DNA of 64,000 bases from Bradyrhizobium sp. ORS 278 (GCF_000026145.1 NC_009445.1:2666001-2730000), one strand, 5' to 3'; shown: positions 19,603 to 28,329, numbered from the stretch's first letter. The notes: a model not told the origin generated them from the sequence alone. Made by a program: numbers and translations.

Positions 19603-19649
19603 GTGGAAAATGAAAAGTCCCGAAAAGCAGTTCTGCTTTCCGGGACTTT
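19603..19649 (-). terminator. Internal rho-independent terminator after the transporter 2 binding protein
   Basis: AAAGTCCCG (19614-19622) pairs with CGGGACTTT (19641-19649) and AAAGCAG pairs with CTGCTTT inside. On the minus strand the stem is followed by ttttcattttcc. It lies between the binding-protein stop and DppB, where partial termination would give more binding protein than permease, a common arrangement in binding-protein operons. Confidence 0.8.
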
Positions 19650-19664
19650 GGGTCGTCGGGCGAA

Positions 19665-21260
19665 CTACTCGGTCTTGTTGGCCCAGAACATCAGCACGGC
19701 GTTGTCGGCGCGCAGCGGGATCTTGACCTTCTTCGACACGCCCCAGGCCACGGCCTGCTGATGCAGCGGGATGTAGCCGTAGTCCTTGATGCCGATCTCG
19801 AAGGCCTGCTTGATCAGCTGATCGCGCTTCGCCGGGTCGGCTTCGACCAGGACCTTGTCGGTGAGCGCGTCGAACTCCTTGTTGCAGTAGTTGCCGAGAT
19901 TGGCCTCGCCGCGGGTCGGATCCTTGGCGTCGTCACGGCAGCCCATGATGTCGTGCATCACGTTGTGCGCGTCCATCGACGAGGGCGTCCAGCCGAGCAG
20001 GAAGAAGGAGGTGTTGTAGCCGCCGGGCTTCAGCACCTTCGCGAAATACTGCGCCTTGGGCTGCGCGTTCAGGTTCACCTTCACGCCGATGCGCGCCAGC
20101 ATGCCGACGACGGCCTGGCAGATCGCGGCGTCGTTGACGTAGCGGTCGTTCGGGCAGTCCATGCCGACCTCGAAGCCGTCGGGATAGCCGGCCTCGGTCA
20201 GGAGCTTCTTGGCCGCGTCCGGATCGTATTTCGGACGGGTGAAGTCCTTCGACAGCGAATACAGCTGCGGCGCGATCATCAGCGCCGACGGCGTCGACAG
20301 GCCGCGCATGACTCGGGTCTTGATCAGCTCGACGTCGATGGACTTGTAGAACGCCTCGCGGACACGGATGTCCTTGAACGGGTTCTTGCCCTTGACGTTG
20401 GAGTAGAGCAGCTCATCGCGCGTCTCGTCCATGCCGAGGAAGATCGTGCGCAGCTCGGGTCCCTTCAGGACCTGCGCATTCGGGCTGGAATCGACACGGC
20501 CGATGTCCTGCACCGGAACCGGCTCGATGATGTCGACCTCGCCGGAGAGCAGCGCCGCGACGCGCGTCGCGTCCGAGGAAATGGTCGTGAACACGATCTC
20601 CTTGAGATTATGCTCCGGCTTGCCCCACCAGTTCGGGTTGACCTTGAAGACGGTCTTCACGCCCGGCTGATGGCTCTCGATGATAAAGGGACCGGTGCCG
20701 TTCTCGTGCAGCGAGGCGTAGCTCGGCGTGGTCGCGGAGACCGGGGTCGGCGCGACCGCGTTGTTGTCCTCGCACCACTTCTTGCTCATGATGAACCACG
20801 TATCCCATTGCGAGATCAGAATGGGATTGGGCGCGTCGAGCTTCACGTCCACCGTGTAGTCGTCCACCTTGATGAACTTGGCGTCCGGCGGAACGTTGGA
20901 CAGAAAGTTGGAGCCGGTGGCGCGGACGCGGTCGGCGGAGAAGATCACGTCGTCGGCGGTGAAGGGTTCACCATTGTGGAACTTGACACCCTTGCGCAGA
21001 TGAAAGCGCCAGCGGGTCGGCTCGGGCGTTTCCCAGCTCTCGGCAAGGGCCGGAATGATCTTGAGATCCTTGTCGCGCGCCGTGAGCCCTTCATAGACGT
21101 GCGCGTGATGCGCAATCGTGGTTGATTCCTTGAAGGTGTAGGGATCGAGCGACTTCAGGGTGCCCTGGTTGGCATAGCGCAGGGTCTGGGCCGAAGCCGG
21201 CATGAGGGAGAGGCCGAAGGCGACCGCTGCGGCGATGAGCAGGGATTTGCGTCCCGACAT
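19665..21260 (-). CDS. Extracellular solute-binding protein family 5 (peptide type), transporter 2
   Basis: 531 residues. Sec signal peptide MSGRKSLLIAAAVAFGLSLMPASAQT (cleavage near 25). The mature part begins LRYANQGTLKSLDPYTFKESTT and includes LRKGVKFHNGEPFTADDVIFSADR, the family-5 signature. First gene of the ten-gene minus-strand run; the permeases and ATPases of the same transporter follow it. Related to but clearly different from the transporter 1 binding protein, so the two probably take up different ligands. Confidence 0.94.
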   Translation of the reverse strand: MSGRKSLLIAAAVAFGLSLMPASAQTLRYANQGTLKSLDPYTFKESTTIAHHAHVYEGLTARDKDLKIIPALAESWETPEPTRWRFHLRKGVKFHNGEPFTADDVIFSADRVRATGSNFLSNVPPDAKFIKVDDYTVDVKLDAPNPILISQWDTWFIMSKKWCEDNNAVAPTPVSATTPSYASLHENGTGPFIIESHQPGVKTVFKVNPNWWGKPEHNLKEIVFTTISSDATRVAALLSGEVDIIEPVPVQDIGRVDSSPNAQVLKGPELRTIFLGMDETRDELLYSNVKGKNPFKDIRVREAFYKSIDVELIKTRVMRGLSTPSALMIAPQLYSLSKDFTRPKYDPDAAKKLLTEAGYPDGFEVGMDCPNDRYVNDAAICQAVVGMLARIGVKVNLNAQPKAQYFAKVLKPGGYNTSFFLLGWTPSSMDAHNVMHDIMGCRDDAKDPTRGEANLGNYCNKEFDALTDKVLVEADPAKRDQLIKQAFEIGIKDYGYIPLHQQAVAWGVSKKVKIPLRADNAVLMFWANKTE

Positions 21261-21768
21261 ATGTCCAAATTCTCCGCGTTTGACGCTTGGTTTTTTGGCA
21301 GGCGTCTGGGTCCCGCCTGCCTTGCTTCGAAGTTCGTGATGTCTGCAGCGCCTCTTGCACGAACTTCAAGAAGCAACAAGACGCCGGGCGATGTGCTTGC
21401 AAGTCTGATGCCGTGCTGGAACGAACTGATCCCAAGCTTCTGTAGGACCGCGGCACGCCGATCGCGATGATGTTGCCAGAATTCAGCAGCGGCACACAAG
21501 GGCACTTTGTTTAAGCCTAAACGATATGGTTATCCCCGGGGATCTCGATTTGCAGTGCACGCGCCGCCTTCGAACGACACGACCGGTCCGCCGGATCAGG
21601 GTTGACCATGTCCCGGGAATTGCGCACCTGCAGCAACGCGCCGCTTGCTAGAGGGGGGGCGGGGCGGTGATACTGGGCTCTCTCCACCCGGGCTCCGGGA
21701 TGAGTGTCCCGTGGTAACGGGACCCGGCTGGAGTGGCGTTGGGGTGGCTTGAACAGGGCGGAGCGGAC
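21261..21768. other. Intergenic region upstream of the peptide locus and the DUF6489-like gene
   Basis: 508 bases with no convincing gene; open frames here lack ribosome sites. Short palindromes gtttaagcctaaac and atccccggggat are present near 21510-21540. The region must hold the promoter of the ten-gene peptide locus (minus) and that of the small gene at 21769 (plus), but no clear -35/-10 pair was found. Confidence 0.5.
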
Positions 21769-22035
21769 ATGAAAGTCAACATCGAGATCGATTGCACACC
21801 GCTCGAGGCGCGGCAGTTTATCGGACTTCCCGACCTCGGTCCGATGCAGGCCGCGGTCATGGACCGGCTGCAGCATCAGATGACGAGCAACATCGACAAG
21901 CTGACCCCCGAAGCGATCATGCAGAGCTGGTTCAACTTCGATCCCCGCCTGGCCGAGCGGTTCCAGGACCTGATGCTGACGATGGCCGGCCTCGGCGGCA
22001 GCCGCTCGAGCTCCAGCGACAAGAAGTCCGCCTGA
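21769..22035 (+). CDS. DUF6489-like small conserved protein
   Basis: 88 residues from ATG 21769. MKVNIEIDCTPLEARQFIGLPDLGPMQAAVMDRLQHQM resembles the DUF6489 family found in alphaproteobacteria (recognised from memory). It is followed by an amphipathic helix (RLAERFQDLMLTMAGL) and a polar tail SRSSSSDKKSA. No membrane segment or signal peptide. Function unknown. The helical make-up and nearby granule genes allow a granule or phasin-like role, but the sequence does not establish this. Confidence 0.75.
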   Translation: MKVNIEIDCTPLEARQFIGLPDLGPMQAAVMDRLQHQMTSNIDKLTPEAIMQSWFNFDPRLAERFQDLMLTMAGLGGSRSSSSDKKSA

Positions 22036-22193
22036 CGGGGCAGTGATCGCGGATTTCGCTGCGCGGAACTGATCCCGCATCGAAAGCGGCGAAAGCGACC
22101 GAGGCGTCTTCACGCCGCGTCATCGAGCGTGCACCATGCCGCCTGCCAGAACCGGGCAGCCAAGCCCGGCAGAGCAGCTTCACGGGAGGACGC

Positions 22194-23198
22194 ATGACCG
22201 ATCCGACATCGATGCCGCCGCTGCAATACGCGACCACCAATGGCATTCGGATGGGCTATTACGAGGCCGGTCCTGCAACCGACCATCCGCCCATGATCCT
22301 CTGCCACGGCTGGCCGGAGCTGGCCTTTTCCTGGCGGCACCAGATCAAGGCGCTGGCGGAGGCGGGCATCCGCGTCATCGCGCCGGACCAGCGCGGCTAT
22401 GGCGCCACCGACCGGCCGGAGCCGGTCGAGTCCTACGACCTCGAGCATCTCACAGCTGACCTGGTCGGGCTGCTCGATCATCTCGAGATCGACAAGGCGA
22501 TCTTCGTCGGCCACGACTGGGGCGGATTCGTCGTCTGGCAGATGCCGCTGCGCCATCCGGACCGCGTCGCCGGCGTGGTCGGCATCAACACGCCGCATCT
22601 GCCGCGCGCGCCCGCCGATCCCATTGCGATCATGCGCAAGCGCTTCGGTGAGATGATGTACATCGTCCAGTTCCAGGACCCGGCCCGCGAGCCGGATCGG
22701 ATTTTCGGCAGCCGCGTCGAGCAGACCTTCGACGCCTTCATGCGCAAGCCGCTGCCGCGCGGCGACGCGCCGTCGACCGAGCCGCAGGCGGGCGGGATCG
22801 CGGCGTCGCCAACCCTGAACCTGGCCTTTCCGCAGACGATCGCGGCCTATGACGCATCGAAGGACACGCGGCAGCCGATCTTGTCGGCGGCGGAGAAGCG
22901 CGTGTTCGTCGAGACGTTCTCGCGCACCGGCTTCACCGGCGGCATCAACTGGTATCGCAACATGACCCGCAACTGGCAGCGCTCCGAGGGGCTCGACCAC
23001 ACGGTGCGGGTGCCGTCGCTGATGATCATGGCCGAGAACGACGCCGTGTTGCCGCCGTCGGCCGCCGACGGCATGGAGAAGCTGGTGCCGGACCTGGAGA
23101 AGTATCTCGTCCGCGACAGCGGCCATTGGACCCAGCAGGAGCAGCCCGAGGAGGTCAGCGCCAAGCTGATCGAATGGCGGCGACGGAGGTTCGGGTAG
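22194..23198 (+). CDS. Alpha/beta hydrolase, epoxide-hydrolase type
   Basis: 334 residues. Oxyanion motif HGWP (38-41), nucleophile elbow GHDWGG with Asp108, and late histidine in DSGHWTQQEQPEEV fit the Asp-His-acid triad of soluble epoxide hydrolases; an aspartate rather than serine nucleophile separates it from esterases. A haloalkane dehalogenase is the main alternative, but HGWP and the overall layout favour epoxide hydrolase. No signal peptide. GGGAGG lies upstream of ATG 22194 (sequence 'cgggaggacgc'). Confidence 0.88.
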   Translation: MTDPTSMPPLQYATTNGIRMGYYEAGPATDHPPMILCHGWPELAFSWRHQIKALAEAGIRVIAPDQRGYGATDRPEPVESYDLEHLTADLVGLLDHLEIDKAIFVGHDWGGFVVWQMPLRHPDRVAGVVGINTPHLPRAPADPIAIMRKRFGEMMYIVQFQDPAREPDRIFGSRVEQTFDAFMRKPLPRGDAPSTEPQAGGIAASPTLNLAFPQTIAAYDASKDTRQPILSAAEKRVFVETFSRTGFTGGINWYRNMTRNWQRSEGLDHTVRVPSLMIMAENDAVLPPSAADGMEKLVPDLEKYLVRDSGHWTQQEQPEEVSAKLIEWRRRRFG

Positions 23199-23273
23199 GG
23201 ACGGGCCAGCTGGTTGACGGGCGAGGACATGAGATCGCTTGGTGAAAGCCAAAGGCCGAGCCCAACATTCGGG

Positions 23274-23426
23274 GTCGTGCCGGACAAGCCTGCCGACGCA
23301 ACGCGTCGGCGGGCGCCGATCCGGGATCCATAGCCACTGACCCCCGCGGTGAAAGCGGGCTGGAGCCAACGCGCGTCGCAACCACGAAGGTCGGTGGGTA
23401 TGGGTCCCGGCGTTCGCCGGGACGAC
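23274..23426. repeat. Palindromic repeat, family B (diverged)
   Basis: Left 'ccgatccgggatccatagccac' and right 'tgggtatgggtcccggcg' arms resemble those at 9124, with outer gtcgtgccgg and ccgggacgac. Lies between two convergent hydrolase genes and may serve as a bidirectional stem. Confidence 0.7.
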
Positions 23427-23471
23427 CAGCTGAGGGTATGGCGAGCGGCTGGGCCTACGTCAGACGGATCG

Positions 23472-24392
23472 CTACGCCGCCTGCGCATTCGCGCCATGAG
23501 CGTGGTCGGCGATGGCGGAGATGATCTGCGGCCAGGTCGGAATCGGGATGGCGTGGCCCATGCGCTCGATCATCAAGAGCTTGGCGTTGGGGATCGACTC
23601 CGCCGTGTCGGTGCCGGCCGAGTGATGCACCAGCGGGTCGAGCTTGCCGTGGATGACGAGCGTCGGTGCCGTCACCTGGTGCAGCCGCGGCTTGCGGCTG
23701 CCGGAGGCCAGGATTGCCCGCAACTGACGGCCGACACCCGCCGGGTTGAGGCCACGGGCGAAACAGCGCTCGGCCAGCGCCACGTCGCGCGCCTCGTCCT
23801 CGGGGAAGGAGCCGGCGCGCAGCGCCTTCCAGGTCTTCTGGAAGCGCTTGATGTACTCGTCCCTGGTCCGGGGCGGCGGCGCCATCAGCAGCATCGCAAC
23901 CTCGCGGGTCGGCGGCGGAATCCGCGGATTGCCTGTTGTCGACATGATCGAGGTCAGCGAGCGCACGCGATGCGGGAACGAGATCGCGACCTCCTGGGCG
24001 ATCATGCCGCCCATCGAGGCACCGACCAGATGCGCCGACTTGATGTCGAGGGCGTCCATCAGGCCGACCGTGTCCTTGGCCATGTCGAGGATCTTGTAGG
24101 GCGCCGAGACCGGGATGTTGAAGAAGCGCAGCTTGAGCAGCTCGAACGGTGTGATCCGCCGCCCGCCATGCAGATGGCTCGACTGGCCGATGTCGCGGTT
24201 GTCGAAGCGGATGACGCGAAAGCCGCAGGCGGCGAGCTGCTCGCAGAACGCGTCGTCCCAGATGATCATCTGCCCGCCCAGGCCCATGATCAGCAGCAGC
24301 GGGGGCGCCGAGGGATCACCGAAGATCTCGTAGCAGATGTCGATCCCGTTGGCGCGAACGGTCTGCGGCGGCTGGTGGGCAATGGCAGTCAT
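23472..24392 (-). CDS. Alpha/beta hydrolase (serine type)
   Basis: 306 residues from ATG 24392 with GAGGGA upstream; the frame reads on to 24572 but that extension is not hydrolase-like. Nucleophile elbow VGASMGG with Ser126, oxyanion region IMGLGGQ, a conserved DNRDIGQSS segment, late aspartate in HGKLDPLV and histidine in ERMGHAIP. The order suits an esterase or lipase of the lactone/ester class. No signal peptide. Substrate unknown. It is convergent with the epoxide hydrolase and divergent from the granule-protein gene. Confidence 0.88.
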   Translation of the reverse strand: MTAIAHQPPQTVRANGIDICYEIFGDPSAPPLLLIMGLGGQMIIWDDAFCEQLAACGFRVIRFDNRDIGQSSHLHGGRRITPFELLKLRFFNIPVSAPYKILDMAKDTVGLMDALDIKSAHLVGASMGGMIAQEVAISFPHRVRSLTSIMSTTGNPRIPPPTREVAMLLMAPPPRTRDEYIKRFQKTWKALRAGSFPEDEARDVALAERCFARGLNPAGVGRQLRAILASGSRKPRLHQVTAPTLVIHGKLDPLVHHSAGTDTAESIPNAKLLMIERMGHAIPIPTWPQIISAIADHAHGANAQAA

Positions 24393-24541
24393 GGTGATCC
24401 CTCGTTCAAGGCCAACCTGCCCTCTATGGCATGGTCCCGCCGCTGCAGAGAAGCGGGCTCGGATGATCCTCCCGCATCGCAGCAAGGGCGTGCTATGATA
24501 GGTTGTGTTTGAGTCTTGTGTTGGCCTGAAGGAGCGTCCCG

Positions 24542-25333
24542 ATGACGAACAAATCCGGCGACCCGATTGCATTCTGGCAGCAGATGGTCGGTGACATGCA
24601 GAGGAGCTTCACGGCCTTCACGCGGCTGCGCCCGATCGGTGGGGCGATCCGCACCTCCGATGATCCCGCAACTTCTGGAAACGGACAGAAGCCCATGGCC
24701 GATCTGATGGAAAACTACTTCGCCGGCATGAACGTGCCGAGCCGCGGTCAGCTGACCGTATTGAACGAGCGGCTGACCTCGATCGAAAGCGAACTGGCCG
24801 AGACGCGGGCGCTCCTGAAGGAGCTCTTGGCCAGCAGGGTCGCGCCGCCGGCACCGGCTGCCGATCCCACCCCGAAGCTCAACGAGATCAAGGGGCTGAT
24901 CGATACGCTTGTCGCCGCGTCCAAGCTGCCGCCGCCGGTGGTTCCAACACCGGCGGACGTCACGCCAAAGCTCAGCGAGATCAAGACATTGCTCGACGCT
25001 CTTGTCGCCGCCTCGAACACTCCGCAACCCGCGGCGACGCCCGCCGTTGATGTCACGCCTCAGTTGAGCGAGATCAAAGCGTTGCTCGACCAGATCCTGA
25101 AGTCTGTGCAGGCGCCGACCCCGGCGGCGGCCCTTGAGACCGATCTGCGCGAGATCCGGAACGCGATCGACGCGTTGACGAAATCCTCCCCGCCGGCCGA
25201 GGGCGAGGCCCCCTCGATCGAAGCTGCACCGCGCGCGGCCGAGCCTGTCCGGCACGGCAAGCGCAACAAGAAGCACGGCGGCATGCCTGATCGGAACCCG
25301 GGTCCGCGCCAGGACGTTCCGTCCGGCAGCTGA
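24542..25333 (+). CDS. Probable polyhydroxyalkanoate-granule protein (PhaE/PhaM-like) with a 31-residue repeat
   Basis: 263 residues. The N-terminal part (1-80) includes AFWQQMVGDMQRSF and MADLMENYFAGMN, then a coiled coil (LNERLTSIESELAETRALLKELLAS), a pattern seen in PhaE/PhaM-type proteins. Three repeats begin at residues 110, 141 and 172 (exact 31-residue steps), each a TPxLxEIKxLxDxL helix joined by proline/alanine-rich linkers; a fourth, degenerate copy begins at 199. The tail is basic (RHGKRNKKHGG, 237-247) and could bind DNA or RNA, as the PhaM tail does. Family assignment rests on this layout and on the phasin gene 168 bp downstream. Confidence 0.6.
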   Translation: MTNKSGDPIAFWQQMVGDMQRSFTAFTRLRPIGGAIRTSDDPATSGNGQKPMADLMENYFAGMNVPSRGQLTVLNERLTSIESELAETRALLKELLASRVAPPAPAADPTPKLNEIKGLIDTLVAASKLPPPVVPTPADVTPKLSEIKTLLDALVAASNTPQPAATPAVDVTPQLSEIKALLDQILKSVQAPTPAAALETDLREIRNAIDALTKSSPPAEGEAPSIEAAPRAAEPVRHGKRNKKHGGMPDRNPGPRQDVPSGS

Positions 25334-25386
25334 GGGTGATCGGCTCTCTGCAGACGCCTTCATTATTACGATTACGCACCCCGCAA

Positions 25387-25420
25387 TGGTGCAATGCAAC
25401 ATAATTGTTGCGATGCACCA
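25387..25420. promoter_or_regulatory. Operator-like dyad upstream of the phasin gene
   Basis: tggtgcaatgcaac (25387-25400) and gttgcgatgcacca (25407-25420) are inverted copies matching at 12 of 14 positions across a six-base AT spacer (ataatt). TGC-rich dyads before phasin genes are typical targets of the PHA-responsive repressor PhaR. PhaR is not encoded in this window, so the binding partner is inferred. Confidence 0.65.
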
Positions 25421-25501
25421 TGTGGAGTGATATGGTCGAACTACTCCGGTTTCATAGGGACGGAGCGAGAGCCCATAGCTCAAACGAGGATGGAGACGAC
25501 C

Positions 25502-25978
25502 ATGACCACCGAAACCAATACCGTGTTCGACACCGTGAAAGATGCCTTTGCGCCGGTGACCGACGCGTTCAAGAACCTGCAGACCATGGAAGTGCCGGAA
25601 TCCGCGCGGGAGTTCGTCAAGAAGACCGCGTCGACCGCCAAGGAGCGCGCTGCGGAGGCCCTCGCCGGCTCCGAGAAGGTGACTTCGGCAATCGAGACCG
25701 CCGTGTTCGACGGCGTCACAGAAGCCGGCAAGATCACGCGCAACATCCAGCAGGCGCTGTACCAGGACACCGAGGCGTTCTTCGACGGCCTGGACAAGCT
25801 GGCGTCGGCCAAGTCGATCAGCGAAGCCGTTGCGATCCAGGGTGAGCTGGCCCGGGCCCGCGGCGAAGCGCTCGTCGCCCGCGCCAAGTCGACCAGCGAG
25901 TATGTCGGCAAGCTCGTCACCGAGGGTGCCAAGCTTGCCCAGGAGAACATGGCCAAGGCTTACAACAAGACCGCCTGA
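25502..25978 (+). CDS. Phasin family protein (PHA granule surface protein)
   Basis: 158 residues, normal phasin length. Entirely helical and amphipathic: FDTVKDAFAPVTDAFKNLQTMEVPESAREFVKKTASTAKERAAEAL, then LASAKSISEAVAIQGELARARGEALVARAKSTSEYVGKL, the phasin_2 pattern. It coats polyhydroxyalkanoate granules and sets their size and number. ATG 25502 follows 'ggatggagacgacc'. A dyad lies about 80-115 bp upstream and a strong terminator follows, so it is probably a highly expressed single gene controlled by granule content. Confidence 0.92.
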   Translation: MTTETNTVFDTVKDAFAPVTDAFKNLQTMEVPESAREFVKKTASTAKERAAEALAGSEKVTSAIETAVFDGVTEAGKITRNIQQALYQDTEAFFDGLDKLASAKSISEAVAIQGELARARGEALVARAKSTSEYVGKLVTEGAKLAQENMAKAYNKTA

Positions 25979-26011
25979 TCGGGCTTCCCGGTTCAGTCGA
26001 TCGCTCCTGCG

Positions 26012-26040
26012 AGGCCCGCTTTCGGCGGGCCTTTCCTTTT
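26012..26040 (+). terminator. Rho-independent terminator after the phasin gene
   Basis: AGGCCCGC (26012-26019) and GCGGGCCT (26025-26032) form a perfect stem with loop tttcg, followed by tttccttttg. It separates the phasin from paaX, whose start is at 26072. Confidence 0.93.
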
Positions 26041-26071
26041 GTGATCGGGCGAAACCGGCTAAGCCTGCGCC

Positions 26072-26953
26072 ATGCCGCAGCCGCTGTCCCGCATCGTCGA
26101 CCAGCTGAAGAGCGAGCCGTCGCGCACGGGCTCGCTGATCATCACCGTGTTCGGCGACGCCATCGTGCCGCGCGGCGGCAGCGTCTGGCTCGGCACCCTG
26201 CTGGCCTTCTTCGAGGGGCTCGCCATCGATGGCAGCGTGGTGCGCACCGCGATGTCGCGACTGACGGCGGAGGGCTGGTTCGAGCGTACCAAGAGCGGCC
26301 GCAACAGCTTCTATCGCCTGACCCGGCGCGGCGAGCAGACCTTTGCCGGCGCCACCCGCCACATCTACGATTCGCCGCCGGGGGAATGGAACGGCAGCTT
26401 CGAGCTGGTCATGATCGGCAGCGCCGACGACCGCGAGCAGGCGCGGACCGCGTTGCGCGATGCCGGCTTCGGCAGCCCGCTGCCGGGTGTGTTCGTGGCG
26501 CCCTCCGGCGTCGCCGTGCCGGACGTGGTGGAGGGCGCGATCCGGCTGCAGGCGTCGGCCGGCTTCGACATCGCGCGCCGGCTGGTCGCCGAAAGCTGGG
26601 CGCTGGAACGGACGGCGGATGCCTACCGCAAGTTCAGCGCGTCCTTCGCGCCGCTCAAGGCCAGCATCGCCCGCGGCGAGGCGCTCACCGATGGCCAGGC
26701 GTTCACCGCCCGCATCCTGCTGATCCACCACTACCGTCGCATCGTGCTCCGCGATCCGCTGCTGCCGGCCGAACTGCTGCCGGAGAACTGGCCGGGCCGG
26801 CAGGCAAGGGCGCTGTGCGCCGAGATCTACCGGCTGCTGCTGCCGGGCGCGGAGCGCTGGCTCGACGCGCACGCGACCAATGAGGAGGGCGCATTGCCGG
26901 CCGCCGGCGCGGCGCTGGAACGGCGGTTTGCGGACGCGCATGAGGAACGCTGA
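26072..26953 (+). CDS. paaX: PaaX-family repressor of phenylacetate catabolism
   Basis: 293 residues, normal for PaaX. N-terminal winged helix (about 15-90) with SLIITVFGDAIVPRGGSVWLGTLLAFF and the recognition region VRTAMSRLTAEGWFERTKSGRNSFYRLT; a central domain around WNGSFELVMIGS; and a C-terminal helical domain. The family is known to repress paa genes and to be released by phenylacetyl-CoA. It is just upstream of paaA in the same direction, and a 41-bp dyad begins two bases after its stop, so it probably controls the paaABCDE transcript and not itself alone. Confidence 0.92.
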   Translation: MPQPLSRIVDQLKSEPSRTGSLIITVFGDAIVPRGGSVWLGTLLAFFEGLAIDGSVVRTAMSRLTAEGWFERTKSGRNSFYRLTRRGEQTFAGATRHIYDSPPGEWNGSFELVMIGSADDREQARTALRDAGFGSPLPGVFVAPSGVAVPDVVEGAIRLQASAGFDIARRLVAESWALERTADAYRKFSASFAPLKASIARGEALTDGQAFTARILLIHHYRRIVLRDPLLPAELLPENWPGRQARALCAEIYRLLLPGAERWLDAHATNEEGALPAAGAALERRFADAHEER

Positions 26954-26954
26954 T

Positions 26955-26995
26955 ATATTACGGAATTCGATTGCATCTCTCGAATTTTGTAATAT
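26955..26995 (+). promoter_or_regulatory. Large dyad before paaA, probable PaaX operator
   Basis: atattacggaattcga (26955-26970) and tcgaattttgtaatat (26980-26995) are inverted copies matching at 14 of 16 positions around a nine-base spacer. It is AT-rich in a GC-rich setting and ends 36 bp before the paaA start, as expected for an operator over a promoter. It differs from the enterobacterial PaaX site, so assignment to PaaX rests on position. Confidence 0.72.
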
Positions 26996-27031
26996 GTTGG
27001 CGGCAACCAAGTCCTGGGAGGACGCCGCCGC

Positions 27032-28021
27032 ATGTACACGCAGGCGCTTAATTCGCCCGAGGAGGGCAGCCACGCCGAGGACGCCGGGCGCGCCTCGCGC
27101 TTCCAGGCGCGCATCGATGCCGAGGAGCGCATCGAGCCGAACGACTGGATGCCGGCCGCCTATCGCAAGACGCTGGTCCGGCAGATTTCCCAGCACGCTC
27201 ATTCCGAAATCGTCGGCATGCTGCCCGAGGGCAACTGGATCACCCGCGCGCCCAGCCTGCGCCGCAAGGCGGCGCTGCTTGCCAAGGTCCAGGACGAATG
27301 CGGCCACGGCCTCTATTTGTATGCCGCCGCCGAGACGCTCGGCGCCTCGCGCGAGGAGCTGGTCGACGCGATGCTGGCCGGCAAGGCCAAGTACTCCTCG
27401 ATCTTCAACTACCCGACCCTGACCTGGGCGGATATCGGCGTGATCGGCTGGCTGGTCGACGGCGCCGCGATCATGAACCAGATCCCGCTGTGCCGCTGCT
27501 CCTACGGCCCCTATGCGCGCGCGATGATCCGCGTCTGCAAGGAGGAATCGTTCCACCAGCGCCAGGGCTACGAGATCATGCTGACGCTCTGCCGGGGCAC
27601 GGCCGAGCAGAAGGCGATGGCGCAGGACGCGCTGAACAGGTGGTGGTGGCCGGTGCTGATGATGTTCGGCCCGCCGGATCAGGCGAGCCAGCACAGCGAC
27701 ACCTCGACCAAGTGGAAGATCAAGCGCTTCTCGAATGACGAGCTGCGCCAGAAGTTCATCGATGCCACCGTGCCGCAGGCGCAGTATCTCGGGCTCACCA
27801 TTCCTGATCCCGCGATGACGCAGGACGAGCAGGGCCATTGGCGCCACGGGCCGATCGACTGGAACGAGTTCAAGCAGGTGCTGGCCGGCAACGGCCCGTG
27901 CAACCGCGATCGGCTGGCGGCGCGGCGCAAGGCGCATGCCGACGGCGCCTGGGTGCGCGAGGCGGCAGCTGCCTACGCCGAGAAGCGCGCGCGGCGCCAG
28001 ATGGCGCAGGCCGCCGAATAA
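27032..28021 (+). CDS. paaA: Phenylacetyl-CoA 1,2-epoxidase, catalytic subunit PaaA
   Basis: 329 residues. Ferritin-like di-iron subunit that epoxidises the ring of phenylacetyl-CoA. Iron ligands are visible in [17 protein letters not shown] (Glu89, His92) and in [14 protein letters not shown], and the substrate-side region [19 protein letters not shown] is highly conserved. ATG 27032 is chosen because it gives the family's N-terminus ([11 protein letters not shown]) and follows 'gggaggacgccgccgc'. First gene of paaABCDE, directly after the dyad at 26955. Confidence 0.96.
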   Translation: MYTQALNSPEEGSHAEDAGRASRFQARIDAEERIEPNDWMPAAYRKTLVRQISQHAHSEIVGMLPEGNWITRAPSLRRKAALLAKVQDECGHGLYLYAAAETLGASREELVDAMLAGKAKYSSIFNYPTLTWADIGVIGWLVDGAAIMNQIPLCRCSYGPYARAMIRVCKEESFHQRQGYEIMLTLCRGTAEQKAMAQDALNRWWWPVLMMFGPPDQASQHSDTSTKWKIKRFSNDELRQKFIDATVPQAQYLGLTIPDPAMTQDEQGHWRHGPIDWNEFKQVLAGNGPCNRDRLAARRKAHADGAWVREAAAAYAEKRARRQMAQAAE

Positions 28022-28036
28022 CAAGGGAGATCTGGA

Positions 28037-28324
28037 ATGACGACGCCGAACACGCCGTTGTGGGAGGTCTTCATCCGCAGCCGCAACGGGCTCGCGCACA
28101 AGCATTGCGGCTCGCTGCATGCGCCCGACGCGACCATGGCGCTGCAGGCCGCGCGCGACCTCTACACCCGCCGCGGCGAGGGCCTGTCGATCTGGGTCGT
28201 GCCGTCGAGCGCGATCACCGCATCCGATCCCGCCGACAAGGGCATGATGTTCGAGCCGGCGGAGACGAAGATCTATCGCCACCCGACGTTCTACGAGGTG
28301 CCCGAGGAAGTCGGGCATATGTAG
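28037..28324 (+). CDS. paaB: Phenylacetyl-CoA 1,2-epoxidase subunit PaaB
   Basis: 95 residues, normal length. LWEVFIRSRNGLAHKHCGSLHAPDATMALQAARDLYTRRGEG and the late KIYRHPTFYEVPEEVGHM are diagnostic. Small subunit that bridges PaaAC units in the complex. Starts 15 bases after paaA with aagggaga upstream. Its stop is followed at once by a palindromic repeat that separates it from paaC. Confidence 0.96.
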   Translation: MTTPNTPLWEVFIRSRNGLAHKHCGSLHAPDATMALQAARDLYTRRGEGLSIWVVPSSAITASDPADKGMMFEPAETKIYRHPTFYEVPEEVGHM

Positions 28325-28329
28325 TAAAT

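Noticed and set aside
21517..22113. Minus-strand frame of 198 codons opposite the DUF6489-like gene
   Set aside because: No ribosome site or motif, and the plus-strand gene has a family-like sequence with normal codon use.
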